From the NCBI RefSeq assembly GCF_963082655.1, contig NC_081553.1, positions 64,077,392 to 64,141,391 on the forward strand: 64,000 nucleotides of DNA, read 5' to 3'. Positions within the stretch are counted from its first letter, which is position 1; each line of letters starts with the position of its first letter. Both the position numbers and the translations under genes were made by a program. Source of the stretch: Stomoxys calcitrans. Its lineage: Eukaryota; Arthropoda; Insecta; Diptera; Muscidae. Under the pieces are notes generated by a model that did no database searches, was not told the origin of the DNA, and worked only from the letters and a program-made list of their open reading frames with translations. Shown here one piece after another: positions 22,877 to 34,425 of the stretch.

Positions 22877-23369
22877 AAAAACTTAAGTTTCCTGAAAATT
22901 AATAAGATTTTTACTATTTCTGTGGTTTCAACGTGGTGCTGACGTCATCAAACATTTGTCCGACCATACTGCTCTGATTATTCTTGGAGTATTGTTGTTG
23001 TTGTCCAGCATTGGTTTGGTTTCAGTGCATTATTGCGTTCTTGCTGATACTCAATTGCATTAGTCGTCAAATCCCACCAGTGTTGTTGTTGCAAATCATC
23101 ACCACGATCATCATTTCTGTTGCTTCTGTAGTTGTTGTTGCATATCTTCAGCATAACCATTATTTCATTTGCTTCTGTTGTTATTGCAATTCATCATCTC
23201 AGTCATCGGTTTGACCATTCGTTGTTGTCGTTGCAAAGAAGGCTTGCGTTGTTGCTTTGAATTTGAGTGATATTCCATATAAAGAGAGGTGATATTGCTA
23301 TAGGCAGCGAGGTTGAAGAAGATTCTCTTAAACAGGGTTCCCCTATTTTGAAAATATATTTTACCATAT
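22877..23369 (+). other. Gypsy element 5' untranslated leader
   Basis: About 490 bp between primer binding site and the gag start. Rich in GTTGTTGTTG-type runs (22990-23180). Packaging signals are expected here but none is identifiable by eye. Confidence 0.6.
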
Positions 23370-26300
23370 ATGGCTGTAAGGCGAAGCCCACGTTCAACGT
23401 CATCTTTAACTGATACCCTAAACAGTGGATTAGCAATGGAGTTGGACCGCACTCAGAATGTTGCCAAGGCAAATTCAAATACTAGTTCTAGTACAAGTGC
23501 AAGTACAAGCGCTAGTACAAAAGGTTCTTCTGGAACCACAAGCGAGGCTTCACGAAATATGGTCTTAAGCGATGCCCAATTCAGAACACTCATAAGTGGT
23601 TTAAGCGTCAGACAAGAAGTCAAATCGACATTTAGTAACTGCACAGCTCGTTTTCATGGCAACCGAAATTCGACAAACGTAGAAGATTTTTTAGCTACAA
23701 TTTTAGTCTATAAAGAAGCCGAAAATATTTCAGACTTTCTGGCACTCACTAGTCTTCCCCTATTATTAGAAGGCTACGCTTCCAGTTGGTGGCAAGGAGT
23801 CAAGGATGAAGCAAAGACATTCAATGATGCTGTAGATCTTTTACGAGGAGCCTTTGCACCTCCAAAACCAGATTGGCGAATATTCAGTGAGATTGCGCAA
23901 GAAAAACAAAAGTTGTTTGAGACTACAGACAGTTTCATTTGTAGAAAGCGACGACTTTTCGCACAACTATCAGAAAAACTTTCAGAAAATACTATGCTTA
24001 ACATGATATTTAGCCAGCTTAGTTTGAAAATCCGAGAAAGAATTCAAAGAGAAAGCGTAACATCTTTTCATGATCTCCTATGTAAGGCAAGGGAAATTGA
24101 AATGCTTGTTGCTGAGAATAGGCAAGATAAGGTGGAAGAAAAGTCAAAGCCAGCCGAAAATCAGGGAAAATCTGTCCTAAGATGCACTTTCTGCAGAAAA
24201 CGAAACCATTTGGCAGAAAATTGTTTCAAGAAAATTGAAGCAGAAAAGCACAAAAATGCTAAGGAAAGGCCAGAAACAAATTTGAACTGTTACGGATGTG
24301 GAGCAGCAGGATACTACCGCTCAAATTGCCCATTCTGTAATAAAACAAATTCGAATACTGATCCAAGAGATGGTCACCTTGATTTTAATTCCATGCATTC
24401 TACAGTAGTGGGACGTAACGTCCCAGTGGTGGACATAAATGTAAATGGTTTACAGGGAGAGGCATATTTTGACACCGCAGCTCGAACTAGCGTTGCTGGT
24501 TACCATCTTTATCAAAAGCTAATTCAAAAAGAGGTACCATTCCAAAAAGTATGCGCTGAGATTATACTGGCAGATGGTATTGCTAGAAATGAGACCGTAT
24601 ACTCTACAGTAGTGGATATTATAATTGGAAAACGCTTTAAGAAAATACGTTTCATTTGTTTGCCCAAGGCTATAGGAAACAGAACCCTACTAGGAATAGA
24701 TTTCCTTGAAGAAAATAATATTGTTCTGGACCTAGCCCAACGTATATGGCATTTTAAAGATGATCCGTCAACAAATTTTAGCTTCAAACTTCATCAACCT
24801 GGTATACTAAATAGTATTTCTTCGATTAAAAAGGTGAATGAGACACCAGACGTTGTAAAAGACTTTTTGTCCTGGTTCGAGAATGGCAATAATGATTACT
24901 CGCCAAAAAGTATAAACAAAATCTTTAAAGACTCAGTTTCAGAAAATACCGAAATCCAATCTGTTTCAAGTCTTTTTCCACCTCCAAAGAAAGTAAAATA
25001 CGATGAGTATTGCGATGAAATATTCACACCAATTGAATTAAATTCAATTGATATAAAGCTCCGTCGAAGTGAAGGTCCACATTTGACCGAAAAAGAAAGA
25101 AAATCACTTGAAGAATTACTGGTAGCTGAAAAGGAAATATTTGAGGACATTGATATTCCAGCACCTCATGTAGAACACTATATAAAAACAGGATCACATG
25201 AACCCATAGCTAACGCCCCATACAGGATTTCGCCAAAAATGAAAACTGTTTTAAAAGCTGAGCTAGATAAAATGTTGGAAAAAGGCATCATACAAGAAGA
25301 AGAATCTCCATGGGCATTCCCAGTGGTTCTGATTCCTAAAAAAGATGGTTCAATTAGACTATGCGTTGACTATCGTCGCCTAAATGCGATAACTACTGCA
25401 GATACATATCCTTTACCAAGGATCGATGATCTTTTACACTCAGCGAAAACCACGCCATTCATGTCGACCTTAGACTTGCGTTCCGGTTACTGGCAGATAA
25501 AAGTTGCGGAAAAGGATAGAAAGAAGACTGCCTTCACAACACCGTTTGGTATATATGTGTTTAATAGAATGCCTTTTGGCTTAAAAAATGCCCCAGCTAC
25601 GTTCCAACGTCTTATTGATAAGTTTCGCAATGGCCTACCGAATATATTAATCCTGGCGTATTTGGATGACATCATTATTTGTTCAAAAGATTTGGGTTCA
25701 CATATATCCGATTTAAAACAAATATTTGAACGACTTAAAATGTTCGGATTTCATCTCAACCGAGAAAAATGTTTCTTTTGCAAGCCAGTCATCAAATACC
25801 TTGGGCATATTCTTACTACCAAAGGACTCAAACCCGATCCAGAAAAGACAAAAGCTATAATGGAAAGGCCTAAACCAAGAAATCCAAAAGAAGTTTTGTC
25901 ATTTTTACAAACGTGCTCATGGTACAGGCGTTTCATTCCTTCTTTTGCCAACGTTTCTAAACCTTTATCAGATTTAATCAAGAAAAACGCTATTTGGCGA
26001 TGGTCAGAAAGAGAGCAGTCAGCTTTTGATACCATGAAAAACCTTCTGTCCTCTCCACCGATTTTAAAACAAGTTGACGAAAATTTGCCATTCATATTGA
26101 AAACTGATGCAAGCAACTATGCTTTGGGGGCTGTTTTAGTCCAGGGGGAGAAGGAGGAAGAGCATATAATCGAATATGCGAGTCGATTATTATTGGTAGC
26201 CGAGAAAAACTACTCTACGACAGAAAGAGAAGCCTTGGCGGTAGTATGGGCAGTTCAAAAATTTAGGGGTTATATCGAAGGTTCTGAAGTTTTGGTGCTC

Positions 26301-28094
26301 ACTGATCATCAGCCCTTAAAATGGCTATTTAGCCTAAAAAGCCCAACAGGTCGTCTAGCAAGATGGGCTCTACAACTCCAGACATTTAACATTCGATTTG
26401 AATATACCCCTGGTCGCCAAAATATTGTGGCAGACACCCTTTCAAGACCACCTTGCTTGCTGGAGAGCCACAATGAGCTAAAGTGCGAATGTATGGCCAT
26501 TGAAATCGATTTTCCACACAAAGGAGCTGAAGACTTCAGAGAGGCACAAATAAAAGACCCAGCATTGAAAGCCATAATTGATTCATCCGAAAATGATGAC
26601 GAAAATGTGTCTAAATACACAGGCAGAGGTTATATCATGTTAAATGGTGTTCTATATAGATTTTGCTCTGAGGAAGAATCAGAAAATGGACAATTGGTAG
26701 TTCCTGAGTCAATGCGTAGCATGATTCTTTATAACTTTCATGACGTCTCTACCGCTGGTCACTATGGAATCGATAGAACAATCAGTCGAATATCGCCACA
26801 TTATTATTGGCCAGGTATGAGAAAACAGATCACAAACTATGTCAGATGCTGCATTGAGTGTCAACGCTATAAGCCCTCAAGCTTAAAACCTGCTGGTCTT
26901 CTGAAAACTGTTAGCAGCAATCAGAGATTCGAAATAATAGCAATTGATTTGTTTGGACCACTGCCACGCACCCCACAAGGCCACCAGTGGATATTGATTG
27001 TAGAGGATTTATGTAGCCGTTGGACTGAGTTATTTCCTTTAAAAACTGCTTCAGCTGAGAACTGTGCATTAATTTTATTAAACGAAGTTTTTTTGCGATA
27101 TGGAATTCCAAGAAGAGTCCATTCAGATAATGGCACACAATTTATTTCGAGCGTAATGCAAAAACTCACTTACTGCTTAGGCATTGTGCAGTCATTTACA
27201 CCGGTGTATCATCCGGAAGCCAACCCGGTGGAACGGAAGAACCGTGACTTAAAAGTGCAGCTGTCAATCTACGTTGGTCAAGATCATACCACCTGGGATG
27301 TTAATTTGCCATCCATAAGATTTGCCATGAATACTGCGAAATGTGCATCCACTGGATATACTGCCGCATATTTGACATTTGGGCGTGAATTGAGGACACC
27401 GATGCAAGTTCAAACAGATCTAAAAGCTATAGTAAAAGCAGAAAATTTCGTACCTCAAATAACACCTCACCTTCTTCGACTTGCTGATAGCCTTTCCCTT
27501 GCAATGGAGTGCCAAGAAAAGATGCAAGACAGAAACAAACTATATGCAGATTTGAAACGCAGACCGCAGCAAAACTTTGAAATTGGTGACAGAGTGCTTA
27601 TTTCAACGCACATTCTTAGTAAGAAAGATAATAATCTCACTTCAAAACTGGTACCTCGGCGTGATGGACCATATATAATATTGAACAAAAAGGGAACCTC
27701 GTGTTACACTGTAGCTTCAATGGATCAACCCAGTGTTCCAATAGCAACTTATCACTCATCAGACCTAACCTTATATGAAGGAAATACTGATAAACCTCTT
27801 TATAAACTCAAACGTAGAGGTCGGCCTAGGAAAGCCTCTTCAACAGACAACACAGAGCAATTTGAAAATGCAACTGCGACGAACAAGAATGCAACTACTA
27901 CAAAGCCGATACTCAAGCCTAAAAACGTTACACCCAATGACACAACACACATAATGCAACAACCCATCGAAAATATACCACCTTCAACAAATGCCACAGA
28001 AGGTAATACTACAATGAACAGAAGGTCCTACCGCAACCGACGACAGCCACACAGATACGGGAATGTCCTGCCACATCATCGGGACGATTTCTGA
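23370..28094 (+). CDS. gag-pol: Gag-Pol polyprotein of the Ty3/Gypsy element, single frame (1574 aa)
   Basis: Structural and replication polyprotein. Residues 1 to about 270 are the Gag capsid-type region with a serine/threonine-rich N-terminus. Two zinc knuckles follow: C272-C275-H280-C285 is canonical, whereas C307-C310-Y315-C320 has tyrosine for histidine. The protease has D368-T-A-A, so DTA rather than the usual DTG/DSG. RT carries D702 (LDLRSGYWQI) and Y764-L-D-D. RNase H shows D913, E954, D979 and D1022. Integrase has an H1124/H1131/C1161/C1164 zinc site and the D1193, D1253, E1288 triad (34 residues between the last two), then a GPY/F-type module near G1433. A basic, asparagine/threonine-rich tail ends it. 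The ATG at 23370 is the first in frame with a complete Gag. There is no gag/pol frameshift or stop; how the Gag:Pol ratio is set is unknown. No inactivating lesion was seen. Confidence 0.95.
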   Translation: MAVRRSPRSTSSLTDTLNSGLAMELDRTQNVAKANSNTSSSTSASTSASTKGSSGTTSEASRNMVLSDAQFRTLISGLSVRQEVKSTFSNCTARFHGNRNSTNVEDFLATILVYKEAENISDFLALTSLPLLLEGYASSWWQGVKDEAKTFNDAVDLLRGAFAPPKPDWRIFSEIAQEKQKLFETTDSFICRKRRLFAQLSEKLSENTMLNMIFSQLSLKIRERIQRESVTSFHDLLCKAREIEMLVAENRQDKVEEKSKPAENQGKSVLRCTFCRKRNHLAENCFKKIEAEKHKNAKERPETNLNCYGCGAAGYYRSNCPFCNKTNSNTDPRDGHLDFNSMHSTVVGRNVPVVDINVNGLQGEAYFDTAARTSVAGYHLYQKLIQKEVPFQKVCAEIILADGIARNETVYSTVVDIIIGKRFKKIRFICLPKAIGNRTLLGIDFLEENNIVLDLAQRIWHFKDDPSTNFSFKLHQPGILNSISSIKKVNETPDVVKDFLSWFENGNNDYSPKSINKIFKDSVSENTEIQSVSSLFPPPKKVKYDEYCDEIFTPIELNSIDIKLRRSEGPHLTEKERKSLEELLVAEKEIFEDIDIPAPHVEHYIKTGSHEPIANAPYRISPKMKTVLKAELDKMLEKGIIQEEESPWAFPVVLIPKKDGSIRLCVDYRRLNAITTADTYPLPRIDDLLHSAKTTPFMSTLDLRSGYWQIKVAEKDRKKTAFTTPFGIYVFNRMPFGLKNAPATFQRLIDKFRNGLPNILILAYLDDIIICSKDLGSHISDLKQIFERLKMFGFHLNREKCFFCKPVIKYLGHILTTKGLKPDPEKTKAIMERPKPRNPKEVLSFLQTCSWYRRFIPSFANVSKPLSDLIKKNAIWRWSEREQSAFDTMKNLLSSPPILKQVDENLPFILKTDASNYALGAVLVQGEKEEEHIIEYASRLLLVAEKNYSTTEREALAVVWAVQKFRGYIEGSEVLVLTDHQPLKWLFSLKSPTGRLARWALQLQTFNIRFEYTPGRQNIVADTLSRPPCLLESHNELKCECMAIEIDFPHKGAEDFREAQIKDPALKAIIDSSENDDENVSKYTGRGYIMLNGVLYRFCSEEESENGQLVVPESMRSMILYNFHDVSTAGHYGIDRTISRISPHYYWPGMRKQITNYVRCCIECQRYKPSSLKPAGLLKTVSSNQRFEIIAIDLFGPLPRTPQGHQWILIVEDLCSRWTELFPLKTASAENCALILLNEVFLRYGIPRRVHSDNGTQFISSVMQKLTYCLGIVQSFTPVYHPEANPVERKNRDLKVQLSIYVGQDHTTWDVNLPSIRFAMNTAKCASTGYTAAYLTFGRELRTPMQVQTDLKAIVKAENFVPQITPHLLRLADSLSLAMECQEKMQDRNKLYADLKRRPQQNFEIGDRVLISTHILSKKDNNLTSKLVPRRDGPYIILNKKGTSCYTVASMDQPSVPIATYHSSDLTLYEGNTDKPLYKLKRRGRPRKASSTDNTEQFENATATNKNATTTKPILKPKNVTPNDTTHIMQQPIENIPPSTNATEGNTTMNRRSYRNRRQPHRYGNVLPHHRDDF

Positions 28095-28109
28095 GGCAGA
28101 GGGGGAGCA
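28093..28109 (+). other. Polypurine tract
   Basis: GAGGCAGAGGGGGAGCA lies directly before the right LTR and overlaps the gag-pol stop region. It is the expected plus-strand primer. Confidence 0.85.
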
Positions 28110-28842
28110 TGTAGAAGCAGCTTTTATATAAATCACAATGAAGATAATTATATTTTTGATATTATACGTAATGCACTTTAATTTTATTTGAACTTAGATT
28201 TTTGCTTGAGTGTAACCAATTTCTCTTTAACGTTAAATATTAAAACACTCTTTTGAGTTTTGATTTATACCATTGATATTTTTACCATTTGTAACATTAA
28301 CTTATACCATTGATTTATATACCATGGATTTATTCTCTCATTTGCAATTTTACACTCGAATCATTATCACTCACCTAATAGCATTTGTCTCTTTCTTTAT
28401 TATACGTTTTGTCATATGATCTATAGTGAGTACTCTCACTCTCGTTTGTATAACATGTTTTCTTTTGTTTTGAGTGTATAACAGATTAAGTTTGTCAAAC
28501 ACTTGTAGGCTTAGTCTTAAACTTTGTTAAAAATAAAATCTTTCTTCTAATAGCATTCAACGAAGACAGTTGTCTCATTATTTAAAGCGGAAGAAACTCA
28601 TAGGAGGACAAGTTAGGACTTTTAAGTCTGACTTGGCCCGTAAAATAAATATAAAATTAAACTGAACATTATCCAGCTAGGACGTTTCGTCTGGTTAGGA
28701 TTTGTTCATAAAATTCATAATTTAATGAAATATAAAACCACTAGGGTTGGACCCTTAATCTTGCCCTCAAAACTGCTAGGGTTGGACCCTTCATCCTGCC
28801 CTTAATATATCCTAGGGTTGGACCCTTCATCCATTCCCTACA
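28110..28842 (+). repeat. Right LTR (733 bp)
   Basis: Same length as the left LTR (offset 5979). One substitution was found by eye, at about position 30 of the LTR. AATAAA at 28532-28537. Confidence 0.95.
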
Positions 28843-29379
28843 ATTATTATATTATATTTAAATTTTTTTCTAAATTTTTAAAATTTTTTTTACTAATTGT
28901 GCCGAGCCTGCTCTTCTTCGCCTTTTTTAACTCTCTAATGCCTACCATTTTACAATTTTTTTGGTTTTTAAATTTTTTTGTTCTTAAATTTGCTTTTAAT
29001 TTTTTAACGTTGTTTAAATTTTATTTTTTTTTAATATGCTTTATTTTTTTTTAAATTTTTTTAAATTTTTTTTTTTTAATTTTTTTTTTTGTATAATTTT
29101 GTTTTATATTTTTTTAATTTATTTCAATTTTTTGTTAAATTTTTTTCTAAATTTTTTCAATTTTTGTTCTTTAATTTTTTTTTGGATTTTTTTTTTGTTA
29201 AATAGTTTTTATATTTTTTTCTGATTTTATTTTTAGTCTTTTTTTTTAATTATTTTTAACTTTCCACTTTTTTGTAATTTTTTTTAATTTTGTTATATAT
29301 TTATTTTTTTATTTATTTATTAATTTTTTTAAATTTCTTAAATTTTTTAAAATTTTTTTTCTTTTCTTGTTTTATTTTC
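28843..29379. repeat. T-rich low-complexity tract, right part
   Basis: Continuation of the 21410-22130 tract beyond the Gypsy insertion. Long reading frames here are phenylalanine/leucine homopolymer artefacts. Confidence 0.9.
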
Positions 29380-29685
29380 TGCAAATTGCAAATTTTGCCC
29401 TTGAACATTCCACTAAGGAACAGGGGCCAACTTCTCACATATCAATGATCAGACTGCATCGATTTAAGTTTAAGCTCAATGATAAGGGGTCTTCTTTTCA
29501 TAGCCGAGTGCGAACGGCGTGCCGCAGTGCGACACCTCTTTGGAGAGAAGTTTTACAAGGCATAGTACCTCACAAATGTTGCCAGCATTAGGAGGGGAAA
29601 TTCAAAGCTTAGAATTTTTTGTGATGGGCTCGCCAGGATTCGAACCCAGGCATTCAGCGTTATAGGCGGACATGCTATCCTCTCT
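29380..29685 (-). mobile_element. tRNA-derived SINE, copy 2
   Basis: On the minus strand: GGATAGCATGTCCGCCTAT head, B box GGGTTCGAATCC (complement near 29636-29647), body GTCGCACTGCGGCACGCCGT, and tail AAATTTGCAATTTGCA. It is inserted in the T-rich tract, which in this orientation supplies no obvious poly(A) tail. Confidence 0.85.
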
Positions 29686-30390
29686 TTTTTTAATTTTTTA
29701 AATTTTTTTAATTTTTTGTAAATTTTATTTATTTAAAATTTTATTTTTAATTTTTAAATTTTATTTTTTTAATTTTGATTATTTTTTGTTAAATTTTTTT
29801 TCTAAATTTTTTCTAACTTTCTAATATATATTTTATTTTTTTTATTATTTTTTTTCTAATTTTATTTTTTTAATTTTTCAATTTTTGTTTTAAATTTTTT
29901 TAAAAATTTTCTTAAATTTTGTTTTTATTTTCAATATTTTCAATTTTTTTTTCTTTTTTAATTTTGGTTTATATATTTTTTTTTAATTTATTTTTTTTAA
30001 TTATTTTTATTTTTTGTTAAATTTTTTGAATTTTCTAATTATTATTTTTTTATATTTTTTTCTAATTTTATTTTTTTTTAATTTTCCAATTTTTTTTTTT
30101 GAATTTTCTTTATAATTTCAATTTTTAAAATTTTTCAATTTCTGTTTTAATTTTTTTTTTAATTTTTTTTTTAATTTTTTTCTTAAATTTTGTTTTTATT
30201 TTCATTATTTTCATTTATTTTTTCTTTTATAATTTTGATTTAAATTTTTTAATTATTTTTATTTTTTGCAAAATTTTTTCAATGTTCTAATTTTTATTTT
30301 TTTTTTAATTTTCTTTCTAATTTTATTTTTTTTTTTTAATTTTCCAATTTTTTTTGAAATTATTTTTTTAATGTTTCAAGTTTTTTTGCC
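29686..30390. repeat. T-rich low-complexity tract, after the SINE
   Basis: Same AATTTTTTTT-type composition as 28843-29379. Confidence 0.9.
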
Positions 30391-32720
30391 TGTTAGGGCG
30401 AGATCTTTAAATTTTACAATTTTTGTTTGTTTCTCTTTCGAGACGAGCTGAATGCGTTTTCGCAAGTAAATACGATTTATATACAACATACCAACGCACG
30501 GCCACCTTAAGGCCATCACACCTAATAAAGTTAAAGTTCTTCTAACCAAAGCAGCGAGAGCCTAGCGTTCGAAGCCATCAATACAACTTCCGACTGATGC
30601 ACAGAATTATGTGTACCACGAAAGTAGTGTAATTGTCGCTGAAAAAAATCTGTCATTACACGAAAAACATGCATTGGGAAAAGTACAGCTAATAGACAGG
30701 GTTGTCGAGCGTGGTTAATGTGGTATTTGTATCATAGATGCGTTTTCACAATTAAATACGATTTAAATACAACATACCAACGCAAGGCCCTTGAAGCCAT
30801 CACACCTAATATGGTGGAAAAGTCTTCTAACCAAAGACGAAACGCGTCCCACAGTGGTTGGTGTGTGTTGCTACCTTTGGCTTTCCTTTTCCATTTGCAT
30901 CTTCGATCATTCAGCTCGTCTGTCTGGACAAAATTTTGTCTCTATAGAAGATTTTATTGAAATTTTGTGTTTAAAAAAATTTTAATTGAAATGTTGTCTC
31001 TGGATATTAAATATTGATACATTTACGGATTTATTGATTCTAATAAACCCAATCGAGAAGTTTTCATTATTTGAGCTTTCTTCTATTTATCGAAAATTTC
31101 GAAATCTAAATGATAAAGTCGAATTTTAGATGTGAATATTTTATGAATATTAATTTACTGAATATAGTAATTTTTGTAAGCACGTCGGGGTCCAGGCGTC
31201 AATGGGTTAATGCCACAAAGGTGTCAAAACTCTCTATTGAATTAAATTGGGCAACAAAATCACTTTTTTAACTTAGTTTGTAGTTGAAAATAACGCCCCT
31301 ATATTCAGTAAATGCCAGATTTCTTTAACACTTTCTGTTCACCCTTAAGACATTTAATAACCGTTATATCGTGTTCAATTGTTGCTTAGTTTTTAAAATA
31401 ATTCATTTTGTAACAACAATACGTTAATTTCCTGACAATAACAAATAGTTTAATTAAAAACTTCTCTTATTGCAAAAATCGAAAAAAATATAAAATCGAA
31501 TTGCATGAAGTGGCTTTTAATACTTTGTATTAAGTTTAAAGGTTGTATTGGAAAGATTCTAAAGCGGGTAGAGAGAGAGGAAATGTCATCATTCTCTAGA
31601 CTGTCCTACAGCTTTATAAAACGACTTTTTTTCCACCATATTAGCAATAAAAGATTCCCACGCTTTCTCAGATCTCAGAAATTAATTAACAAAAAAGGCA
31701 TACTTATTAACATTTTAAGCGGAACACACAACTGAATGAAAATAAAAACACAACTCATTAAAAATCTCAACACGAGCGACTTCTTTTTATAAATTTGTTA
31801 TATTCCACAAAAAAAAGGAGGAAAAAAATTATTTTATATATTTTTTATATATTAAATATTGGTTGCACAAACGCAAGGCATGCGAGCGAGCGAACACAGG
31901 GCAGGAAAACAAAATATTTTTATAATGATTGTTGTGAGTTGAACGTGTCAAGATCAATATTTCGTGGGGGCAATTTTTTGGTTGTTGTCAGGTATTTAAT
32001 TATGCAAAACATGCATGCAAAATGCTTCGGATTGTGTTGTTGCTTTAACGAAAAAATGAACCAACCAACCACATTTGAATAAAGTTCACCTAGTGATATA
32101 GAAAATAAAGACGGAAACCAGAGAACTTCGGGCTACAAATTTGTTTGATCAATATCTGCGGTTTTTTTGCTCATCAATGTATCACTTAACTTGGCATAAC
32201 CGCACCCAAAAATATGTCAAAGATCAGCTACGCAATCAAAAATCAAAAAAACGCCAAATTAAAAATGCCACCAGCGATGAGCTCAAAAACAGATGTGGGG
32301 AACTGGTACAATTTTTGTTTTCTTCTTTTGGGAACAGAAGGAAGCCAACATTACCATTGTGACTTTCTATGAAATCAACAACAATTCTCATCAAGAATAT
32401 TAATTATGACTCGATATCATGATCAGTGATCACAATGGCCGGTTTCACGCATAACAAACATTCAACAGTTGCCCCAAACTTTGTGATGTGTCGCTGTAAT
32501 GCGAACATAAATTTATTACCACCTACAACATTTACAGCTTTTGTCATTATAACTGAGGCGAGGAAACTTATTAAAAATTCATAATTTAACCACTCATAAC
32601 CTCGATCACGTATGTTAATAAAGAAAATTCAATTGCACAAAGGTTAACATCATAACCATAAAATGTCTATTTTAAACAGAATATAGTGAACTTGACAGCT
32701 AGATACGTAGAATAAATTAA
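30391..32720. other. Spacer, no supported gene
   Basis: A segment with ATACAACATACCAACGCA occurs twice (about 30451-30550 and 30737-30835), a diverged direct duplication about 286 bp apart. No frame shows a recognisable domain, including the 76-codon frame at 31505 and the 95-codon frame at 31795. Confidence 0.5.
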
Positions 32721-33185
32721 AAAAAAAAGCAAGATGAAATATAAAAGAGAATAAAAAAAAAATAATAAAAAAATAGGGGAACAAATAAAAAAAAATAAAA
32801 AAATAAAAAAAATAAAAAAAAAATAATAAAAAAAAATAAAAATAAAAAAATAATAATAAAAAAAAAAATAATAAAAAAAAATAAAAATAAAAAAAAAATA
32901 ATAAAAAAAAAATAATAAAAAAAATAAAAAAAAAATTTAAATAATAAAAAAATATAACAAAAATAATAAAAAAAAAATATTAAAAAAAAATAAAAAAAAT
33001 AATAATAAAAAAATAATAATAAAAAAAATAATAAAAAAAAATAAAATAAAATATAGAACTGAATATTCAAAAGAAAAGCCAACTTAAGAAAAAAAAAAAT
33101 AAAAATATTAAATAAAATAATAAAATAAAATATAATATAAAATACTCAATAAAAAGAAAAATAAGATAAATTAAAAACTATTTAA
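32720..33185. repeat. A-rich low-complexity tract (AATAATAAAAA-type)
   Basis: Around 460 bp of A with TA and TAATAA interruptions. Minus-strand frames here are phenylalanine/tyrosine homopolymer artefacts. Confidence 0.95.
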
Positions 33186-33204
33186 AAAAATGTCCCTAAT
33201 TTAT

Positions 33205-34425
33205 CCTTACATATTGCCCAAAGCGGTAAAAGTGTCCTGCTGGATGGTGTTTTTGAGGGTGGGTGACCCCCCCGACACCTATTTCGACATTTTTGTGCCA
33301 AATTCGTACTCTACTCATAAATACCTTTCATTTGCTACCCATATTGTTCAAATCGGTAAACATGTCCGTTCGGGTATATTTTGGGATCGGGCGTCCCCCT
33401 GGGTTATTTAACCCAAAAAATTTTGTGGTGACATACAATTCTGACACCTATTTCGACATTTTTGTGCCAAATTCCTACTCTTCTCTTAAATACCTTTCGT
33501 TTGATACCCATATTGTTCAAATCAGTAAACATGCCCGTTCGGGTATATTTTGGGATCGGGCGTCCCCCCGGGTTATTTAACCCCAACATTTTGTAGTGGC
33601 ATACAAAATTTTTGAAAATGGCGAAAAGTTTCAAAAACTCCAGATCTCGGAGATGGGTGAGCCGATTTCAGCGAAATTTTGTATATCACCACAAAATTAT
33701 GGGGTGAAATAACCTGGGGGGACGCCCCATCCCAAAATATACCCAAACGGACATGTTTACCGATTTGAACAATATGGGTAGCAAATGAAAGGTATTTAAG
33801 AGTAGAGTACGAATTTGGCACAAAAATATCGAAATAGGTGTCAGAATTGTATGTCACCACAAAATTTTCGGGTCAAATAACCTTGGGGGGACGCCCCATC
33901 CCAAAAAATACCAGAACGGACATGTTTACCGATTTTAAACAATATGGGTATCAAATGAAAGGTATTTAAGAGTAGAGTACAAACTTGGCACAAAAATGTC
34001 GAAATAGTTGTCTGTCACCACAAAACTTTCGGGTCAAATAACTTTGGGGGGACGACCCATCCCAAAAAAATACCAGAACGGACATGTTTACCGATTTGAA
34101 CAATATGGGTAGCAAATGAAAGGTATTTAAGAGTAGAGTACGAATTTGGCACAAAAATATCGAAATAGGTGTCACAATTGTATGTCACCACAAAATTTTG
34201 GGTTCAAATAACCTGGGGGGGACGCCCCATCCCAAAATATACCCAAACGGACATGTTTACCGATTTTAAACAGTATGGGTAGCAAATGAAAGGTATTTAA
34301 GAGTAGAGTACGAACGGGGCACAAAAATGTCGAAATAGTTGTTGGGGGGGGGGGGATCACCCACCCCCAAAAACACCACCCAGCAGGACACTTTTACCGC
34401 TTTGGGCAATATGCATTTCAAATGA
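33205..34425. repeat. Family B repeats in a large inverted arrangement
   Basis: GCCCAAAGCGGTAAAAGTGT at 33217 recurs as its complement near 34400. Inside, the 168-bp units with GACACCTATTTCGACATTTT (33272, 33440) recur inverted between about 33680 and 34350 with GTCGAAATAG. The centre is about 33600-33680 (TTCAAAAACTCCAGATCTCGG). The right arm carries more units than the left. Confidence 0.8.

Larger units (their letters stand above)
22131..28842 (+). mobile_element. Structurally complete Ty3/Gypsy LTR retrotransposon
   Basis: It is 6712 bp with 733-bp LTRs at both ends, TGTAG...CTACA inverted termini and a 4-bp flanking duplication ATTA (22127-22130 and 28843-28846). A primer binding site follows the left LTR, a purine-rich tract precedes the right LTR, and one uninterrupted gag-pol frame lies between. 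By eye the LTRs differ at only one position (T against A about 30 bp in). It is therefore the youngest large insertion in the window, with everything needed for retrotransposition apparently present. No envelope frame lies between the pol stop and the right LTR. Confidence 0.95.

Noticed and set aside
23774..27997. Many minus-strand frames opposite gag-pol
   Set aside because: Shadows of the coding strand; no domain, start context or regulatory sequence.
28095..28109. Envelope gene of an infectious gypsy-type element
   Set aside because: There is only the polypurine tract between the pol stop and the right LTR.
32717..33082. 121-codon F/Y-rich minus frame
   Set aside because: Same low-complexity artefact.
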